45,270 nt of DNA from NCBI GenBank assembly GCA_024636955.1, contig JAGXGB010000005.1:1-45270 (forward strand), read 5' to 3'. Source of the DNA: Bacteroidales bacterium (GTDB lineage: Bacteria > Bacteroidota > Bacteroidia > Bacteroidales > Lentimicrobiaceae). Position numbers and translations under genes: made by a program. The notes beneath the pieces were generated by a model. The model was given only the letters and a program-made list of their open reading frames with translations. It made no database searches and had not been told where the DNA came from. Position 1 is the stretch's first letter. The number at the start of each line of letters is the position of its first letter. Of the stretch, positions 8,472-17,381 are shown piece after piece.

Positions 8472-8527
8472 TGATTGACAATAGTAAATTATAAATCAAA
8501 TCTAAAATTGCTTTAAATTTAAACAAC

Positions 8528-8941
8528 ATGAGAAAATCAGTAAAACTTATTACTATTCTTTCAATAGCCATGATTTTTAGTGCAGCCAACATGGCTTTTG
8601 CTCAGAAAGAAGCTGGACCTTGGACAATCCCCGCGAAATACAAAACAATGAAAAGTACTGTTAAGGTAACTGATCCTACAGTAACTTCAGTTGGTAAGGA
8701 TATGTATAATAAGCATTGCAAATCATGCCATGGTACAAAAGGCCTTGGTGATGGTCCAAAAGCTGCCATGATGAAAACCCAATTGCCATCTTTTGCAAGT
8801 AAAGCATTCCAAGCTCAAACAGAAGGTGAAATCTACTACCAGTCAATTATAGGTCGTGATGAAATGCCAAACTTTGAAAAGAAAATTGCAGATGAAGAAG
8901 ACAGGTGGGCTGTTGTACAATATGTTCGTACACTAAAATAG
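8528..8941 (+). CDS. Small soluble cytochrome c (class I, monoheme)
   Basis: 137 residues with a signal peptide cleaved near AFAQ (about residue 26), leaving a periplasmic protein of about 110 residues. One CKSCH heme site at 64-68 is followed by the GTKGLGDGP loop usual in class I cytochromes; Met113 in DEMPNFEKK is the likely distal ligand, and the C-terminal helix DEEDRWAVVQYVRTL is also characteristic. It probably shuttles electrons between the inner-membrane multiheme proteins and the lipoprotein cytochromes. It is a single-gene unit with its own promoter, an FNR-like site and a strong terminator. Confidence 0.92.
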   Translation: MRKSVKLITILSIAMIFSAANMAFAQKEAGPWTIPAKYKTMKSTVKVTDPTVTSVGKDMYNKHCKSCHGTKGLGDGPKAAMMKTQLPSFASKAFQAQTEGEIYYQSIIGRDEMPNFEKKIADEEDRWAVVQYVRTLK

Positions 8942-8959
8942 TTAATAACAGAATAAAAA

Positions 8960-8993
8960 GGGTGCCTGATTTAGACCAGGCGCCTTTTTTTTT
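8960..8993 (+). terminator. Rho-independent terminator after cytochrome c
   Basis: The stem GGTGCCTG/CAGGCGCC (one T-G pair) with loop ATTTAGAC is followed by nine T residues. It lies 18 bp after the stop codon. Confidence 0.88.
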
Positions 8994-9012
8994 AACATAC
9001 AATTCGAGTCCG

Positions 9013-9078
9013 TTTCCCACACAGTTCGATTTTATTTCACACACAGTTCAATTTTATTTTACACACACTTCAAAAAAT
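9013..9078 (+). repeat. 22-bp tandem repeat upstream of the NapC-like gene
   Basis: Two units (9013-9034 and 9035-9056), both of form TTTCnCACACAGTTCnATTTTA, differ at two positions. A third, degraded unit (TTTTACACACACTTCAAAA...) runs into the ATG at 9077. The leader of the NapC-like mRNA would contain these units. No TAnnTTTG box is visible here. Confidence 0.7.
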
Positions 9079-10576
9079 GAAACTGCCAAAATCAATTTAC
9101 AATTGGATAAGTATTACCGGCTTTATTCTTGCAATTAACAGTCTGATAATTATCCTGGTTTTATTCCTTTTTTCATTGTTTTCAGAAGAAAGCAATGCCT
9201 ATTTGGGATTATTTATTTACATTATTGTGCCCGGGGTAATGGTTTTGGGTCTTTTGTTGATTCCTATTGGTATGTTAATACAGAGGAGAAAGAAAGATCC
9301 TGCACCTGAAACTGCCGGTAAATGGCCGGTATTGGATCTAAATCAGAAGTTCCAGAGAAGTGCACTTATCAGGGTTTCTGTCATTACAGTAATATTACTT
9401 ATTATCTCTTCAGTTGGTAGTTATCAGGCATTCCATTATAGTGAATCAGTAGAATTTTGTGGTACATTGTGCCATGAAGTAATGGAGCCTGAATATGTAA
9501 CATATCAGCACTCAGCTCATGCAAAAGTGAAATGTGTTGACTGCCATGTTGGTGAAGGAGCTGGTTGGTATGTTAAATCAAAATTATCAGGATTGTACCA
9601 GGTATATTCAGTAACTTTCAATAAATACGCCAGGCCTATAGAAACTCCACTACATAATTTGCGTCCGGCAAGTGAAACATGCGAAAAATGCCATTGGCCT
9701 GAAAAATTCTATTCTCGGAAACTTAGAACCCAGCGCTCTTACCTTGCTGATTCAAGTAACACAGAATGGGATATATCATTACTTATGAAAATAGGGCCGG
9801 AACATAGCGCTCATGGTTTGGCTGAAGGTATACACTGGCATATCAACAAGGACTATAAAATTGAATATGTTGCAAGCACAAATGACAGGGAATCTATTCC
9901 ATGGGTTAAACTAACCAATGTCAAAACTGGTGAAGTTAAAATATATATGGATGAAGAAAACCCAATTGACGATGCTGCAATCGATACACTTGAAAGAAGA
10001 TCAATGGATTGCATGGATTGTCACAACCGACCATCACATATATACAAATCAGCTCCTGATTTTATTGATCATGCGCTAACATCAGGGAATATACCATCAG
10101 ATATTCCATACATCAAATTTGCTGCAATGGAAGCCTTGAAAGTACCATATGAAACAAAGGCAAACGCTCATAAAGAAATATATACTACCATTGTTGGTTT
10201 TTACAAGGATGAACACCCTGATATCTATTTAAAGGAGTTTACTAAAATACAGAAAGCTATCAAGACTATCCAGGGCGAATATGACAAAAACGTATTTCCT
10301 TACATGAAAGCTGATGCCAGCAGATATCTTAATCACATTGGACATCTCGAATCACAGGGATGCTTCAGGTGTCACTCTGACAGGCACAAAACAGAAACAG
10401 GAGAAGTAATTTCAAAAACTTGCGAAAACTGTCATAGTATCCTGGCCCAAGGGTTTGCAAACGAAACCGCTAAAGTGCCATTAACTAATACTATGGAATT
10501 CGTTCACCCTGTTGATATAAGGGATACATGGAAGACTGCTATGTGTTCAGACTGCCATAAGACTTTATACGAATAG
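9077..10576 (+). CDS. NapC/NirT-like membrane heptaheme cytochrome c
   Basis: 499 residues. Three hydrophobic helices (about 11-33, 42-68, 97-118) precede a large periplasmic heme domain. Heme sites: CGTLCH 128-133 (three residues between cysteines), CVDCH 153, CEKCH 202, CMDCH 312, CFRCH 429, CENCH 449 and CSDCH 490. FCGTLCHEVMEPEY resembles heme 1 of the NapC/NrfH family, where a nearby Met can ligate the iron and quinol is oxidised; this longer variant recalls NapC-like proteins of Geobacter-type metal reducers. Likely a menaquinol dehydrogenase passing electrons to periplasmic carriers. No nrfA or napA is beside it, so the acceptor is not a classic nitrite or nitrate reductase encoded here. 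Confidence 0.88.
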   Translation: MKLPKSIYNWISITGFILAINSLIIILVLFLFSLFSEESNAYLGLFIYIIVPGVMVLGLLLIPIGMLIQRRKKDPAPETAGKWPVLDLNQKFQRSALIRVSVITVILLIISSVGSYQAFHYSESVEFCGTLCHEVMEPEYVTYQHSAHAKVKCVDCHVGEGAGWYVKSKLSGLYQVYSVTFNKYARPIETPLHNLRPASETCEKCHWPEKFYSRKLRTQRSYLADSSNTEWDISLLMKIGPEHSAHGLAEGIHWHINKDYKIEYVASTNDRESIPWVKLTNVKTGEVKIYMDEENPIDDAAIDTLERRSMDCMDCHNRPSHIYKSAPDFIDHALTSGNIPSDIPYIKFAAMEALKVPYETKANAHKEIYTTIVGFYKDEHPDIYLKEFTKIQKAIKTIQGEYDKNVFPYMKADASRYLNHIGHLESQGCFRCHSDRHKTETGEVISKTCENCHSILAQGFANETAKVPLTNTMEFVHPVDIRDTWKTAMCSDCHKTLYE

Positions 10577-10597
10577 GGCTAACGCTTTTCTTAAAGC

Positions 10598-10642
10598 TTC
10601 AAATAAAAACAGTCGCCCATCAAGCGACTGTTTTTATTTGAA
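10598..10642. terminator. Long perfect hairpin terminator
   Basis: A 19-bp perfect stem (10598-10616 with 10624-10642) surrounds a 7-nt loop. The arms carry A/T tracts, so it reads as a terminator on both strands: CAGTCGC...GCGACTG then TTTTTATTTG. It follows the NapC-like gene by 21 bp. Confidence 0.85.
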
Positions 10643-10745
10643 ACCAACACAAAGAGATATCTGGTTTATCATAATTCACTTCTTGATTGTAGGTACCTTT
10701 AATTAATTCAAACCATAAACAGTAGCAATAAAGGAGTTGATTTAA

Positions 10746-10787
10746 GTTTGAATTAAAAGTAAACAGCCCCCTGATAGGAGGCTGTTT
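10746..10787 (-). terminator. Terminator downstream of rho
   Basis: On the minus strand AAACAGCCTCC pairs with GGGGGCTGTTT (one mismatch, 10761-10787) and is followed by TTACTTTTAATT. It lies 71 bp past the rho stop. Confidence 0.65.
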
Positions 10788-10857
10788 GGATTTAAATTGT
10801 AATTATTTAAACGAAATTTAAATCTTATTGCATAACTTTTAAATGGTTGAAAAAGCT

Positions 10858-12954
10858 TTATCCATTCATTGAAATAAGGAACTCCTCATTGCTTTGAGTG
10901 TATTTCATCTTATCCTTTAGGAATTCCATTGCTTCTAACGGGTTCATATCAGCAAGATGATTCCTTAACACCCAGATGCGTTGTAGTGTTTCTTTGTCAA
11001 GCAGCAAGTCTTCACGACGAGTACTTGAGGCAACAATATCAATTGCAGGATATATACGCTTATTGGAGAGTTTCCTATCAAGCTGCAACTCCATATTACC
11101 TGTTCCCTTGAACTCTTCAAAGATTACTTCATCCATTTTTGACCCAGTGTCAATTAAGGCTGTTGCTATGATAGTAAGTGAACCTCCATTCTCTATCTGG
11201 CGAGCTGCTCCAAAGAAACGTTTTGGTTTCTGCAGGGCATTTGCTTCAACACCTCCTGATAATACCTTACCTGATGCAGGAGATACAGTATTATAAGCAC
11301 GAGCTAACCTTGTTATTGAGTCTAATAATATCACAACATCATGACCGCATTCAGTCATGCGTTTGGCTTTTTCCAGTACAATATTTGCAATTTTAACATG
11401 TCGCTCAGCAGGTTCATCAAAGGTTGATGCTATAACCTCAGCTTTAACACTACGAGCCATATCAGTAACTTCCTCAGGTCTTTCATCTATCAAAAGGACT
11501 ATCAGGTAGGCTTCAGGGTGATTTGCTGCAATTGCATTTGCAATTTCTTTAAGCAACACCGTCTTTCCTGTCTTAGGCTGGGCAACAATCAGTCCACGCT
11601 GACCTTTCCCAATGGGAGCAAACAAATCAATTACCCTGGTAGATAAATTAGAACCCGGGTGGCCAGTGAGCCTGAATTTCTTTTCGGGAAATAAAGGTGT
11701 CAAGTAGTCAAAAGGAATTCTGTCTCTTACTTCATCCGGTGTTCTTCCGTTAATTAATTCTACCTTGATAAGGGGGAAATATTTCTCTCCATCTTTAGGT
11801 GGACGAATTGTACCTCTCACAGTATCGCCTGTTTTTAAGCCAAAGAGCTTTATTTGCGACTGTGACACATAAACATCATCAGGTGAATTAAGATAGTGAT
11901 AATCCGATGATCTTAGAAAACCGTAACCATCAGGCATAATTTCAAGCACGCCATCACTGGAGATAAATCCATCAAACTCCCATGTATATTCATCCCGCTT
12001 CTTTTCTTGCCTTTCAGGCCTGTCAGTTCTCTCTGGAAATCTTTGTCGTGGGTTAGGATACTCTCTGTTAAACCTCTCTGTTGGCCTATACGGTTCAGGA
12101 TCGGTAGGTTTGTCAACAGGTGTTGAAGGCTGGTCGGTTGATTGAGGTGAAACAGATGATTCAATATTTTGTGCCTCATTCCTTAACTCAGGTGACTTTT
12201 CAACTATAGGTTCATCAATGATAGGTTCATCAATAGGTGCGTTACTTAAGAGCAGAGCTTCTGTATCAATATGATCGGATTTTGAAGAAGATATTATTTC
12301 TGATGGCTGTCCGTTACTTCTTTCTTGTGAAAAAGAATTTTGGGATTCGTTGCCTTGTACTTCTTCAGATGTGCCTTCTTTTGGTGTACGATCAACATTT
12401 TCCCTTACAGGTCTTCCTCTTTTAGGCTTTGGTGTTCTTACTTCTGATTTAGCAGGTCTATTTTCTGGTTTAGCAGGCCTGTTATCAGCACCAGTAGGCC
12501 TATTATCTGCTCTAACCGCTTTTTCATCTAATTTATCAGAATCGTCTGTTTTTTGAGGCTGCCTGTTTTCATAATTTTTTTGCACTGGTTTTTGAGCAGC
12601 TTCATTCGTAACTAAATCTTTATTAACTTCTTCTTTGGCAGTGTTGTTACCTTTACCTTGGCTAACTGAAGGATTGGAAGAAGCAATAGGATCTCCTTTT
12701 GCAGGTTTACTATTTTGAGGTGTTCTTGGTTTATTAAATCTTTCGTCAGGAATTCTTTGTCTTTTGAACTTATTCTCCCTGTTTGCTTTTTCTTTGTCGA
12801 GCATTTCTTTGGAAGGATTTAATGCCTGATAATCAAGGATTTGATATATCAGATCTTGCTTTTTCATCGCGTCATACTTAGGAATGTTTAGTCCACGAGC
12901 GATGTCTTTTAGCTCCTCGAGAAGCTTGTTGTTAAGCTCTATGATATCGTACAT
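10858..12954 (-). CDS. rho: Transcription termination factor Rho with long disordered insert
   Basis: 698 residues against about 420 in E. coli. Residues 1-45 are the Rho N-terminal helical domain. About 46-322 is an insert rich in Asn, Pro, Glu, Lys and Arg, with repeated NRP motifs ([19 protein letters not shown] at 151-169) and an AT-hook-like PKRGRP around 177-182. The RNA-binding cold-shock-like domain runs from about 323 to 398. The hexameric RNA/DNA translocase follows, with Walker A AQPKTGKT at 458-465, Walker B VILLD at 541-545 and the Q/R-loop region SGGVEANAL. Long disordered inserts are known in Bacteroidota Rho and are reported to drive condensate formation in Bacteroides. A -7 box about 140 bp upstream implies a long leader, which would fit autogenous control. 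Confidence 0.97.
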   Translation of the reverse strand: MYDIIELNNKLLEELKDIARGLNIPKYDAMKKQDLIYQILDYQALNPSKEMLDKEKANRENKFKRQRIPDERFNKPRTPQNSKPAKGDPIASSNPSVSQGKGNNTAKEEVNKDLVTNEAAQKPVQKNYENRQPQKTDDSDKLDEKAVRADNRPTGADNRPAKPENRPAKSEVRTPKPKRGRPVRENVDRTPKEGTSEEVQGNESQNSFSQERSNGQPSEIISSSKSDHIDTEALLLSNAPIDEPIIDEPIVEKSPELRNEAQNIESSVSPQSTDQPSTPVDKPTDPEPYRPTERFNREYPNPRQRFPERTDRPERQEKKRDEYTWEFDGFISSDGVLEIMPDGYGFLRSSDYHYLNSPDDVYVSQSQIKLFGLKTGDTVRGTIRPPKDGEKYFPLIKVELINGRTPDEVRDRIPFDYLTPLFPEKKFRLTGHPGSNLSTRVIDLFAPIGKGQRGLIVAQPKTGKTVLLKEIANAIAANHPEAYLIVLLIDERPEEVTDMARSVKAEVIASTFDEPAERHVKIANIVLEKAKRMTECGHDVVILLDSITRLARAYNTVSPASGKVLSGGVEANALQKPKRFFGAARQIENGGSLTIIATALIDTGSKMDEVIFEEFKGTGNMELQLDRKLSNKRIYPAIDIVASSTRREDLLLDKETLQRIWVLRNHLADMNPLEAMEFLKDKMKYTQSNEEFLISMNG

Positions 12955-13092
12955 AAATATTAATTAGTGTTTTGTAATCAGAAATTGATCAGAGTATAAG
13001 GTGTATGTCTATATCGCACTCCAGTTAATGCTGGTACTACTTTTAAAGCGAGATTGAAATAATGAGAGTGGATTGAACTATTTAAGAAGTTG

Positions 13093-13100
13093 CAAATATA
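13093..13100 (-). promoter_or_regulatory. Sigma-ABfr -7 box for rho (TATATTTG)
   Basis: An exact TAnnTTTG on the minus strand gives rho a leader of about 130 nt. The 12955-13269 region between rho and gcvT otherwise holds only AT-rich sequence and the divergent gcvT promoter; I see no further gene or repeat in it. Confidence 0.5.
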
Positions 13101-13234
13101 ATGTTTTTTTATTCTTCCTTTATATTTTCTTTTCAATTAACTAAAAAAAATGCTCCCACTTTCAATAAGGAATAAAAGAACAAAATGTTCAGTAATTTTT
13201 CCTGAATTTTAGAAATTGTTTTCTAAAAACTGCG

Positions 13235-13242
13235 TAGGTTTG
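13235..13242 (+). promoter_or_regulatory. Sigma-ABfr -7 box for gcvT (TAGGTTTG)
   Basis: Exact TAnnTTTG match, 28 bp before the chosen gcvT ATG at 13270. It argues against the alternative upstream TTG start at 13216, which would lie before the transcript start. Confidence 0.6.
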
Positions 13243-13269
13243 CTCAAATATTTAAAACATTTTAGACAG

Positions 13270-14364
13270 ATGAAATACACTGCATTCACAAAAATCCACG
13301 AAGGGCTTGGCGCAAAGATGGTTCCTTTTGCCGGCTTCTATATGCCTGTACAATATGAAGGTCTTCTCATTGAACACGAAACTGTGAGAAAAGGATTAGG
13401 TGTTTTTGACGTTTCCCATATGGGACAAATATGGGTTAAAGGTCCAAAAGCCCTTGACCTTATACAATGGATTAGCTCAAATGATGCTTCAAAGCTTACT
13501 AACGGCAAAGTACAGTATAGCTGTTTCCCTAATAATGAAGGTGGTATTGTTGATGATTTCCTTACTTACCGAATTGATGAAGAAACTTATTTGTTAGTTG
13601 TAAATGCTTCCAATACTGAGAAAGACTGGAACTGGATTAACTCACAGAATAAATTTGGTGCAGAACTTTATAATGCTTCTGATGAGATCTCACAATTAGC
13701 CATTCAAGGGCCTCTGGCACTTAAAGCAATGCAAAAACTTACAAGCACTCCCATTCTTGATATGGAATATTACACATTTAAGAAGCTGGATTTTGCAGGA
13801 GTAAAGGATGTAATTCTTTCTATTAATGGATATACAGGCGCTGGCGGTTGTGAAATTTATTTTGCTAATGAAGATGCTGAAACAATTTGGAAAGCAGTGT
13901 TCGAAGCCGGTGCAGAGTTTGAAATAAAGCCTATAGGATTAGGTGCAAGAGATACTTTGCGCCTTGAAATGGGATTTTGTTTGTATGGTAACGATTTAAA
14001 TGACAACACCTCACCTATTGAGGCAGGATTGGGTTGGATTACCAAATTCACTGACACCAAGGATTTCGTTAACAAAGCTGAACTGCTTAAACAAAAAACT
14101 GAAGGTGTAAGCCGCAAATTAGTAGGTTTTGAGATGATAGATAAAGGCATTCCGCGTCAGCATTATCCAATTATGGACAATGAAGGCAATTCAATTGGTG
14201 AAGTAACTTCAGGCACTCAATCACCATCCCTTAAGATAGCGATAGGAATGGGTTATGTAAAGCCTGAATATACAAAACCGGGCACTGAAATATTTATCAA
14301 CATTCGCGATAAAGCTTTGAAAGCTACAGTTGTAAAACTACCATTCTTAAAAGATAATAACTAA
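13270..14364 (+). CDS. gcvT: Glycine cleavage system T protein (aminomethyltransferase)
   Basis: 364 residues when started at ATG 13270 ([17 protein letters not shown]), the usual length. GcvT transfers the aminomethyl group from lipoyl-H protein to tetrahydrofolate, releasing ammonia and forming methylene-THF. Family landmarks are [25 protein letters not shown], the [10 protein letters not shown] segment and [19 protein letters not shown] in the folate-binding part. An upstream TTG at 13216 would add 18 residues but lies before the -7 box. gcvH and gcvP are not in the window, as is common in Bacteroidota where the system is scattered. Confidence 0.95.
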   Translation: MKYTAFTKIHEGLGAKMVPFAGFYMPVQYEGLLIEHETVRKGLGVFDVSHMGQIWVKGPKALDLIQWISSNDASKLTNGKVQYSCFPNNEGGIVDDFLTYRIDEETYLLVVNASNTEKDWNWINSQNKFGAELYNASDEISQLAIQGPLALKAMQKLTSTPILDMEYYTFKKLDFAGVKDVILSINGYTGAGGCEIYFANEDAETIWKAVFEAGAEFEIKPIGLGARDTLRLEMGFCLYGNDLNDNTSPIEAGLGWITKFTDTKDFVNKAELLKQKTEGVSRKLVGFEMIDKGIPRQHYPIMDNEGNSIGEVTSGTQSPSLKIAIGMGYVKPEYTKPGTEIFINIRDKALKATVVKLPFLKDNN

Positions 14365-14371
14365 CAAACCA

Positions 14372-14400
14372 TAACCGGATACCTTAACCGTATCCGGTTA
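14372..14400 (+). terminator. Perfect hairpin between gcvT and comB
   Basis: An 11-bp perfect stem (TAACCGGATAC with GTATCCGGTTA) surrounds a 7-nt loop, 8 bp after the gcvT stop. No T-run follows, so termination may be partial, or the hairpin may protect the gcvT 3' end while reading through to comB. Confidence 0.5.
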
Positions 14401-14426
14401 CTTCGCTACCTTCAAAAAAAACTGCC

Positions 14427-15167
14427 ATGCCTCAAATAGAAACTTGTTATTCACCGGCATTGTATCCCTTTCGTACAAATACTGACGATACTATCACAGT
14501 TGTTATAGATGTACTGCGGGCGACAACTTCATTCTGCACTGCTTTTAACTATGGAGTTGAAGCAATAATTCCCGTTGATTCCATTGAGAAAGCATTGAAA
14601 CACAAGCAGGACAATCAACTGGTTGCTGCTGAAGAAGATGGACTTAAGCCTGATTTTGCCGATTACGGTAATTCCGCCTTCGACTTTATGGACGACAACC
14701 TGATGGGGAAAACCATATATTATACAACCACCAATGGCACAAAAGCCATAAACATGGCAGCTGAAAAAGGTATGGTAGCTATAGCCTCTTTTTTAAACAT
14801 CTCTTCAATTTCAAACTGGCTAATTAGCCAAAACAAGAACGTTGTACTGTTATGTGCTGGCTGGAAAAACACATATTGTATTGAGGATTCTTTGTGTGCC
14901 GGAGCAATTGCCATGCAAATATTATCCAATCCAAATTTTGAATCCTCAGGTGACTCTACAATAACTGCCATAGACCTTTGGGACACCTGGTCTTTAAACC
15001 CTGCTGATCTTGTTCGGAAATCCTCTCACTATAAGAGGTTAAGATCTTTAGGTTATGAGAACATTTTAAATTACTCATTACATATTGACCGGGCAAAGTG
15101 TATACCCGTACTCATTGATCATCAAATCATTGATCTCGCAAAATCTGATCACAACAAATCTGTTTAA
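14427..15167 (+). CDS. comB: ComB-family 2-phosphosulfolactate phosphatase
   Basis: 246 residues. The family signatures are visible: VIDVLRATT at 27-35, TTTNGTKA at 100-107 and CIEDSLCAGA at 151-160, the acidic residues of which bind Mg2+. ComB removes phosphate from 2-phosphosulfolactate in archaeal coenzyme M synthesis. Many bacteria carry homologues without the rest of that pathway, and none of it is seen here, so the substrate may differ. The next gene follows almost directly (ATGs at 15171 and 15183), so the two are probably cotranscribed. Confidence 0.85.
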   Translation: MPQIETCYSPALYPFRTNTDDTITVVIDVLRATTSFCTAFNYGVEAIIPVDSIEKALKHKQDNQLVAAEEDGLKPDFADYGNSAFDFMDDNLMGKTIYYTTTNGTKAINMAAEKGMVAIASFLNISSISNWLISQNKNVVLLCAGWKNTYCIEDSLCAGAIAMQILSNPNFESSGDSTITAIDLWDTWSLNPADLVRKSSHYKRLRSLGYENILNYSLHIDRAKCIPVLIDHQIIDLAKSDHNKSV

Positions 15168-15182
15168 TTTATGTTACCAAGT

Positions 15183-17237
15183 ATGAAAAAAATTATTGTC
15201 GCAATTATTGTGCTGACACTAACTTCAACATCCTGCAATCAAATGGCTGAACCTGAAGAAAAAAAAGATGATTTTAAATACCTTCTCGAGCAATTTGCCG
15301 ACCTTAAAATAATGCGTTACCAGGTTCCCGGATTTGACGAGCTCACTTTAAAGCAAAAAGAACTAATCTATTACCTTAGCCAGGCAGCATTGGCTGGTCG
15401 CGATATTCTCTTTGATCAGAATTTTAAATATAATCTGGCTATAAGAAGAACTCTTGAGAATATACTAAATAACTATAAAGGTAACAGGAATAACGAGGAT
15501 TTCAACAAACTCCTCACCTACACCAAAAGAGTATGGTTCAGCAATGGAATACACCACCATTATTCAAAAGATAAGTTCATTCCTGAGTTCAGCCCTGAAT
15601 ATTTTGCCGAAGTAGTCAGGAGTACTCCTGGTGACTCCTTCCCTATTCAAAACGGACAATCGATTGACGATTTCATTAATGAGATTACTCCTATAATATT
15701 TGACCCCAACATTGCTCCAAAAGGAATAAGCCAGGAAGCAGGAAAAGACCTCGTTACCTATTCAGCAACCAACTTCTATGAAGGTGTTACAGAAGAGGAA
15801 GTACTTGCCTATTACGATGGTGTGAAAAAGAGAATTATTTCAAATGGTGGTGATACACTTATTTCATTGGGACTGAACTCAAAAGTCATTAAACAGGATG
15901 GCAATGTAACTGAGTTGGTATATAAAAAAGGTGGACTCTACACAGAAGCAATTGAACAGATAATTTTCTGGTTAGACAAAGCTGCAACAGTTGCTGAAAA
16001 CCAACATCAGGAGCAGGTTATAAGGAAGCTTATTGAATACTATGAAACCGGCAATCTCACAACCTGGGATCAATATAATGTATTGTGGGTAAAAGATCTT
16101 GATTCTCAAGTAGATTTTGTAAATGGGTTTATTGAAAATTATGGCGATCCGCTTGGTTTAAAATCCACCTGGGAAAGTGTAGTTAACTTTAAAGATATCC
16201 AGGCCACAAAAAGAGCTGAAATTATCAGTTCAAACGCGCAATGGTTCGAAGATAATTCACCTGTTAATCCCATATTCAGAAAAAAAGAGGTTAAAGGTGT
16301 ATCAGCAAAAGTAATTACCGCAGCACAATTAGGTGGCGATTGTTATCCAAGCACACCTATTGGAATAAATTTACCTAATGCCGATTGGATACGTAAAGAG
16401 CATGGCTCAAAATCAGTAACTATTGAGAATGTCACCTATGCATATGAACAGGCCTCACTTGGTAATGGAATGCTTGAAGAGTTCGCTGCCTCTGATCAGG
16501 AAATAGAATGGGCACGCGAGTATGGTCCATTGGCTGGCAATTTGCATACTGACTTGCATGAATGCCTCGGTCATGGGTCAGGACAGTTACTGCCAGGCAC
16601 CAAAGGTGATGCGTTAAAAAACTACGGCTCTCCACTTGAGGAAGCAAGGGCTGATTTGTTTGCTCTATATTATATTGCAGACCCTAAAATGAAGGAAATT
16701 GGCTTGTTCGACAAGGAAGAAGTTTACAAAGCTGAATATAATACGTATATCCGTAATGGATTACTAACACAGCTAACCAGGATACAACCGGGTAAAACAA
16801 TTGAACAGGCTCACATGCGAAGTAGGCAACTCATTGCTTCATGGTGTTTTGAAAATGGCAAACCGCTCAATATCATTTCCCTTGAAGTAAAGGATGGTAA
16901 AACGTACACAATAATCAATGATTATAAAGGATTGCGAGATCTTTTTGGCAAACTGCTTGCTGAGATTCAAAGAATAAAATCGGAAGGTGATTACGAAGCA
17001 GGCAAGAAACTGGTTGAAAAATATGCTGTAAATATTGACCAGAATTTGCATAAAGAGGTACTTGAACGTTTTGCCATACTCAACATAGCACCCTATGGCG
17101 GATTCATCAATCCTGTGTTTGTACCGGAGATGAAGGACAATAAAATAGTGAATGTGAAAGTCACATACCCTGATGATTATTCTCAGCAAATGCTTGACTA
17201 CTCAAAAAACCACTCTTTTTTACCAACATACAACTGA
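15183..17237 (+). CDS. Peptidase M49 (dipeptidyl-peptidase III-like) lipoprotein
   Basis: 684 residues from ATG 15183; an ATG at 15171 adds four residues but gives a less typical signal peptide. The start MKKIIVAIIVLTLTSTSC ends in a lipobox (Cys18), so the protein is probably membrane-anchored in the periplasm. The zinc site is HECLGH (about 459-464), the HExxxH motif unique to M49, followed about 30 residues later by EEARAD, matching the second motif EECRAE. The enzyme removes dipeptides from the N-terminus of short peptides. Lipidated forms are typical of Bacteroidota and may serve peptide scavenging. It follows comB by 15 bp. Confidence 0.9.
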   Translation: MKKIIVAIIVLTLTSTSCNQMAEPEEKKDDFKYLLEQFADLKIMRYQVPGFDELTLKQKELIYYLSQAALAGRDILFDQNFKYNLAIRRTLENILNNYKGNRNNEDFNKLLTYTKRVWFSNGIHHHYSKDKFIPEFSPEYFAEVVRSTPGDSFPIQNGQSIDDFINEITPIIFDPNIAPKGISQEAGKDLVTYSATNFYEGVTEEEVLAYYDGVKKRIISNGGDTLISLGLNSKVIKQDGNVTELVYKKGGLYTEAIEQIIFWLDKAATVAENQHQEQVIRKLIEYYETGNLTTWDQYNVLWVKDLDSQVDFVNGFIENYGDPLGLKSTWESVVNFKDIQATKRAEIISSNAQWFEDNSPVNPIFRKKEVKGVSAKVITAAQLGGDCYPSTPIGINLPNADWIRKEHGSKSVTIENVTYAYEQASLGNGMLEEFAASDQEIEWAREYGPLAGNLHTDLHECLGHGSGQLLPGTKGDALKNYGSPLEEARADLFALYYIADPKMKEIGLFDKEEVYKAEYNTYIRNGLLTQLTRIQPGKTIEQAHMRSRQLIASWCFENGKPLNIISLEVKDGKTYTIINDYKGLRDLFGKLLAEIQRIKSEGDYEAGKKLVEKYAVNIDQNLHKEVLERFAILNIAPYGGFINPVFVPEMKDNKIVNVKVTYPDDYSQQMLDYSKNHSFLPTYN

Positions 17238-17261
17238 TAATTTTAATTTCGAGTCATAATA

Positions 17262-17381
17262 ATTGTTATTAGGTCTTAAAGTTGTTCAATCGTACTGCTT
17301 TAATAAATGTGGTTAAGGCTTAAGTCGGTTCAAACTTCTTGCTTTACTGGATGTTATTAAGGCTTAAATTCTTCTACTTTT
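17262..17381 (+). repeat. 44-45-bp degenerate tandem repeat before the hemerythrin gene
   Basis: Unit 1 (17262-17306), unit 2 (17307-17350) and a partial unit 3 (17351-17381) share the pattern ATGTTATTAAGGCTTAA, then GTTCAAnCnTnnTGCTTTA. Identity is partial (about 65-75 percent by eye). The repeat fills almost the whole gap between the M49 peptidase stop and the hemerythrin ATG. Confidence 0.6.

Noticed and set aside
9077-10576. Annotation as NrfH or NapC proper
   Set aside because: Seven hemes, three N-terminal helices and no nrfA or nap genes; only the first heme region resembles that family.
13216-13269. Longer gcvT start at TTG 13216
   Set aside because: It would lie upstream of the -7 box at 13235 and adds residues not typical of GcvT.
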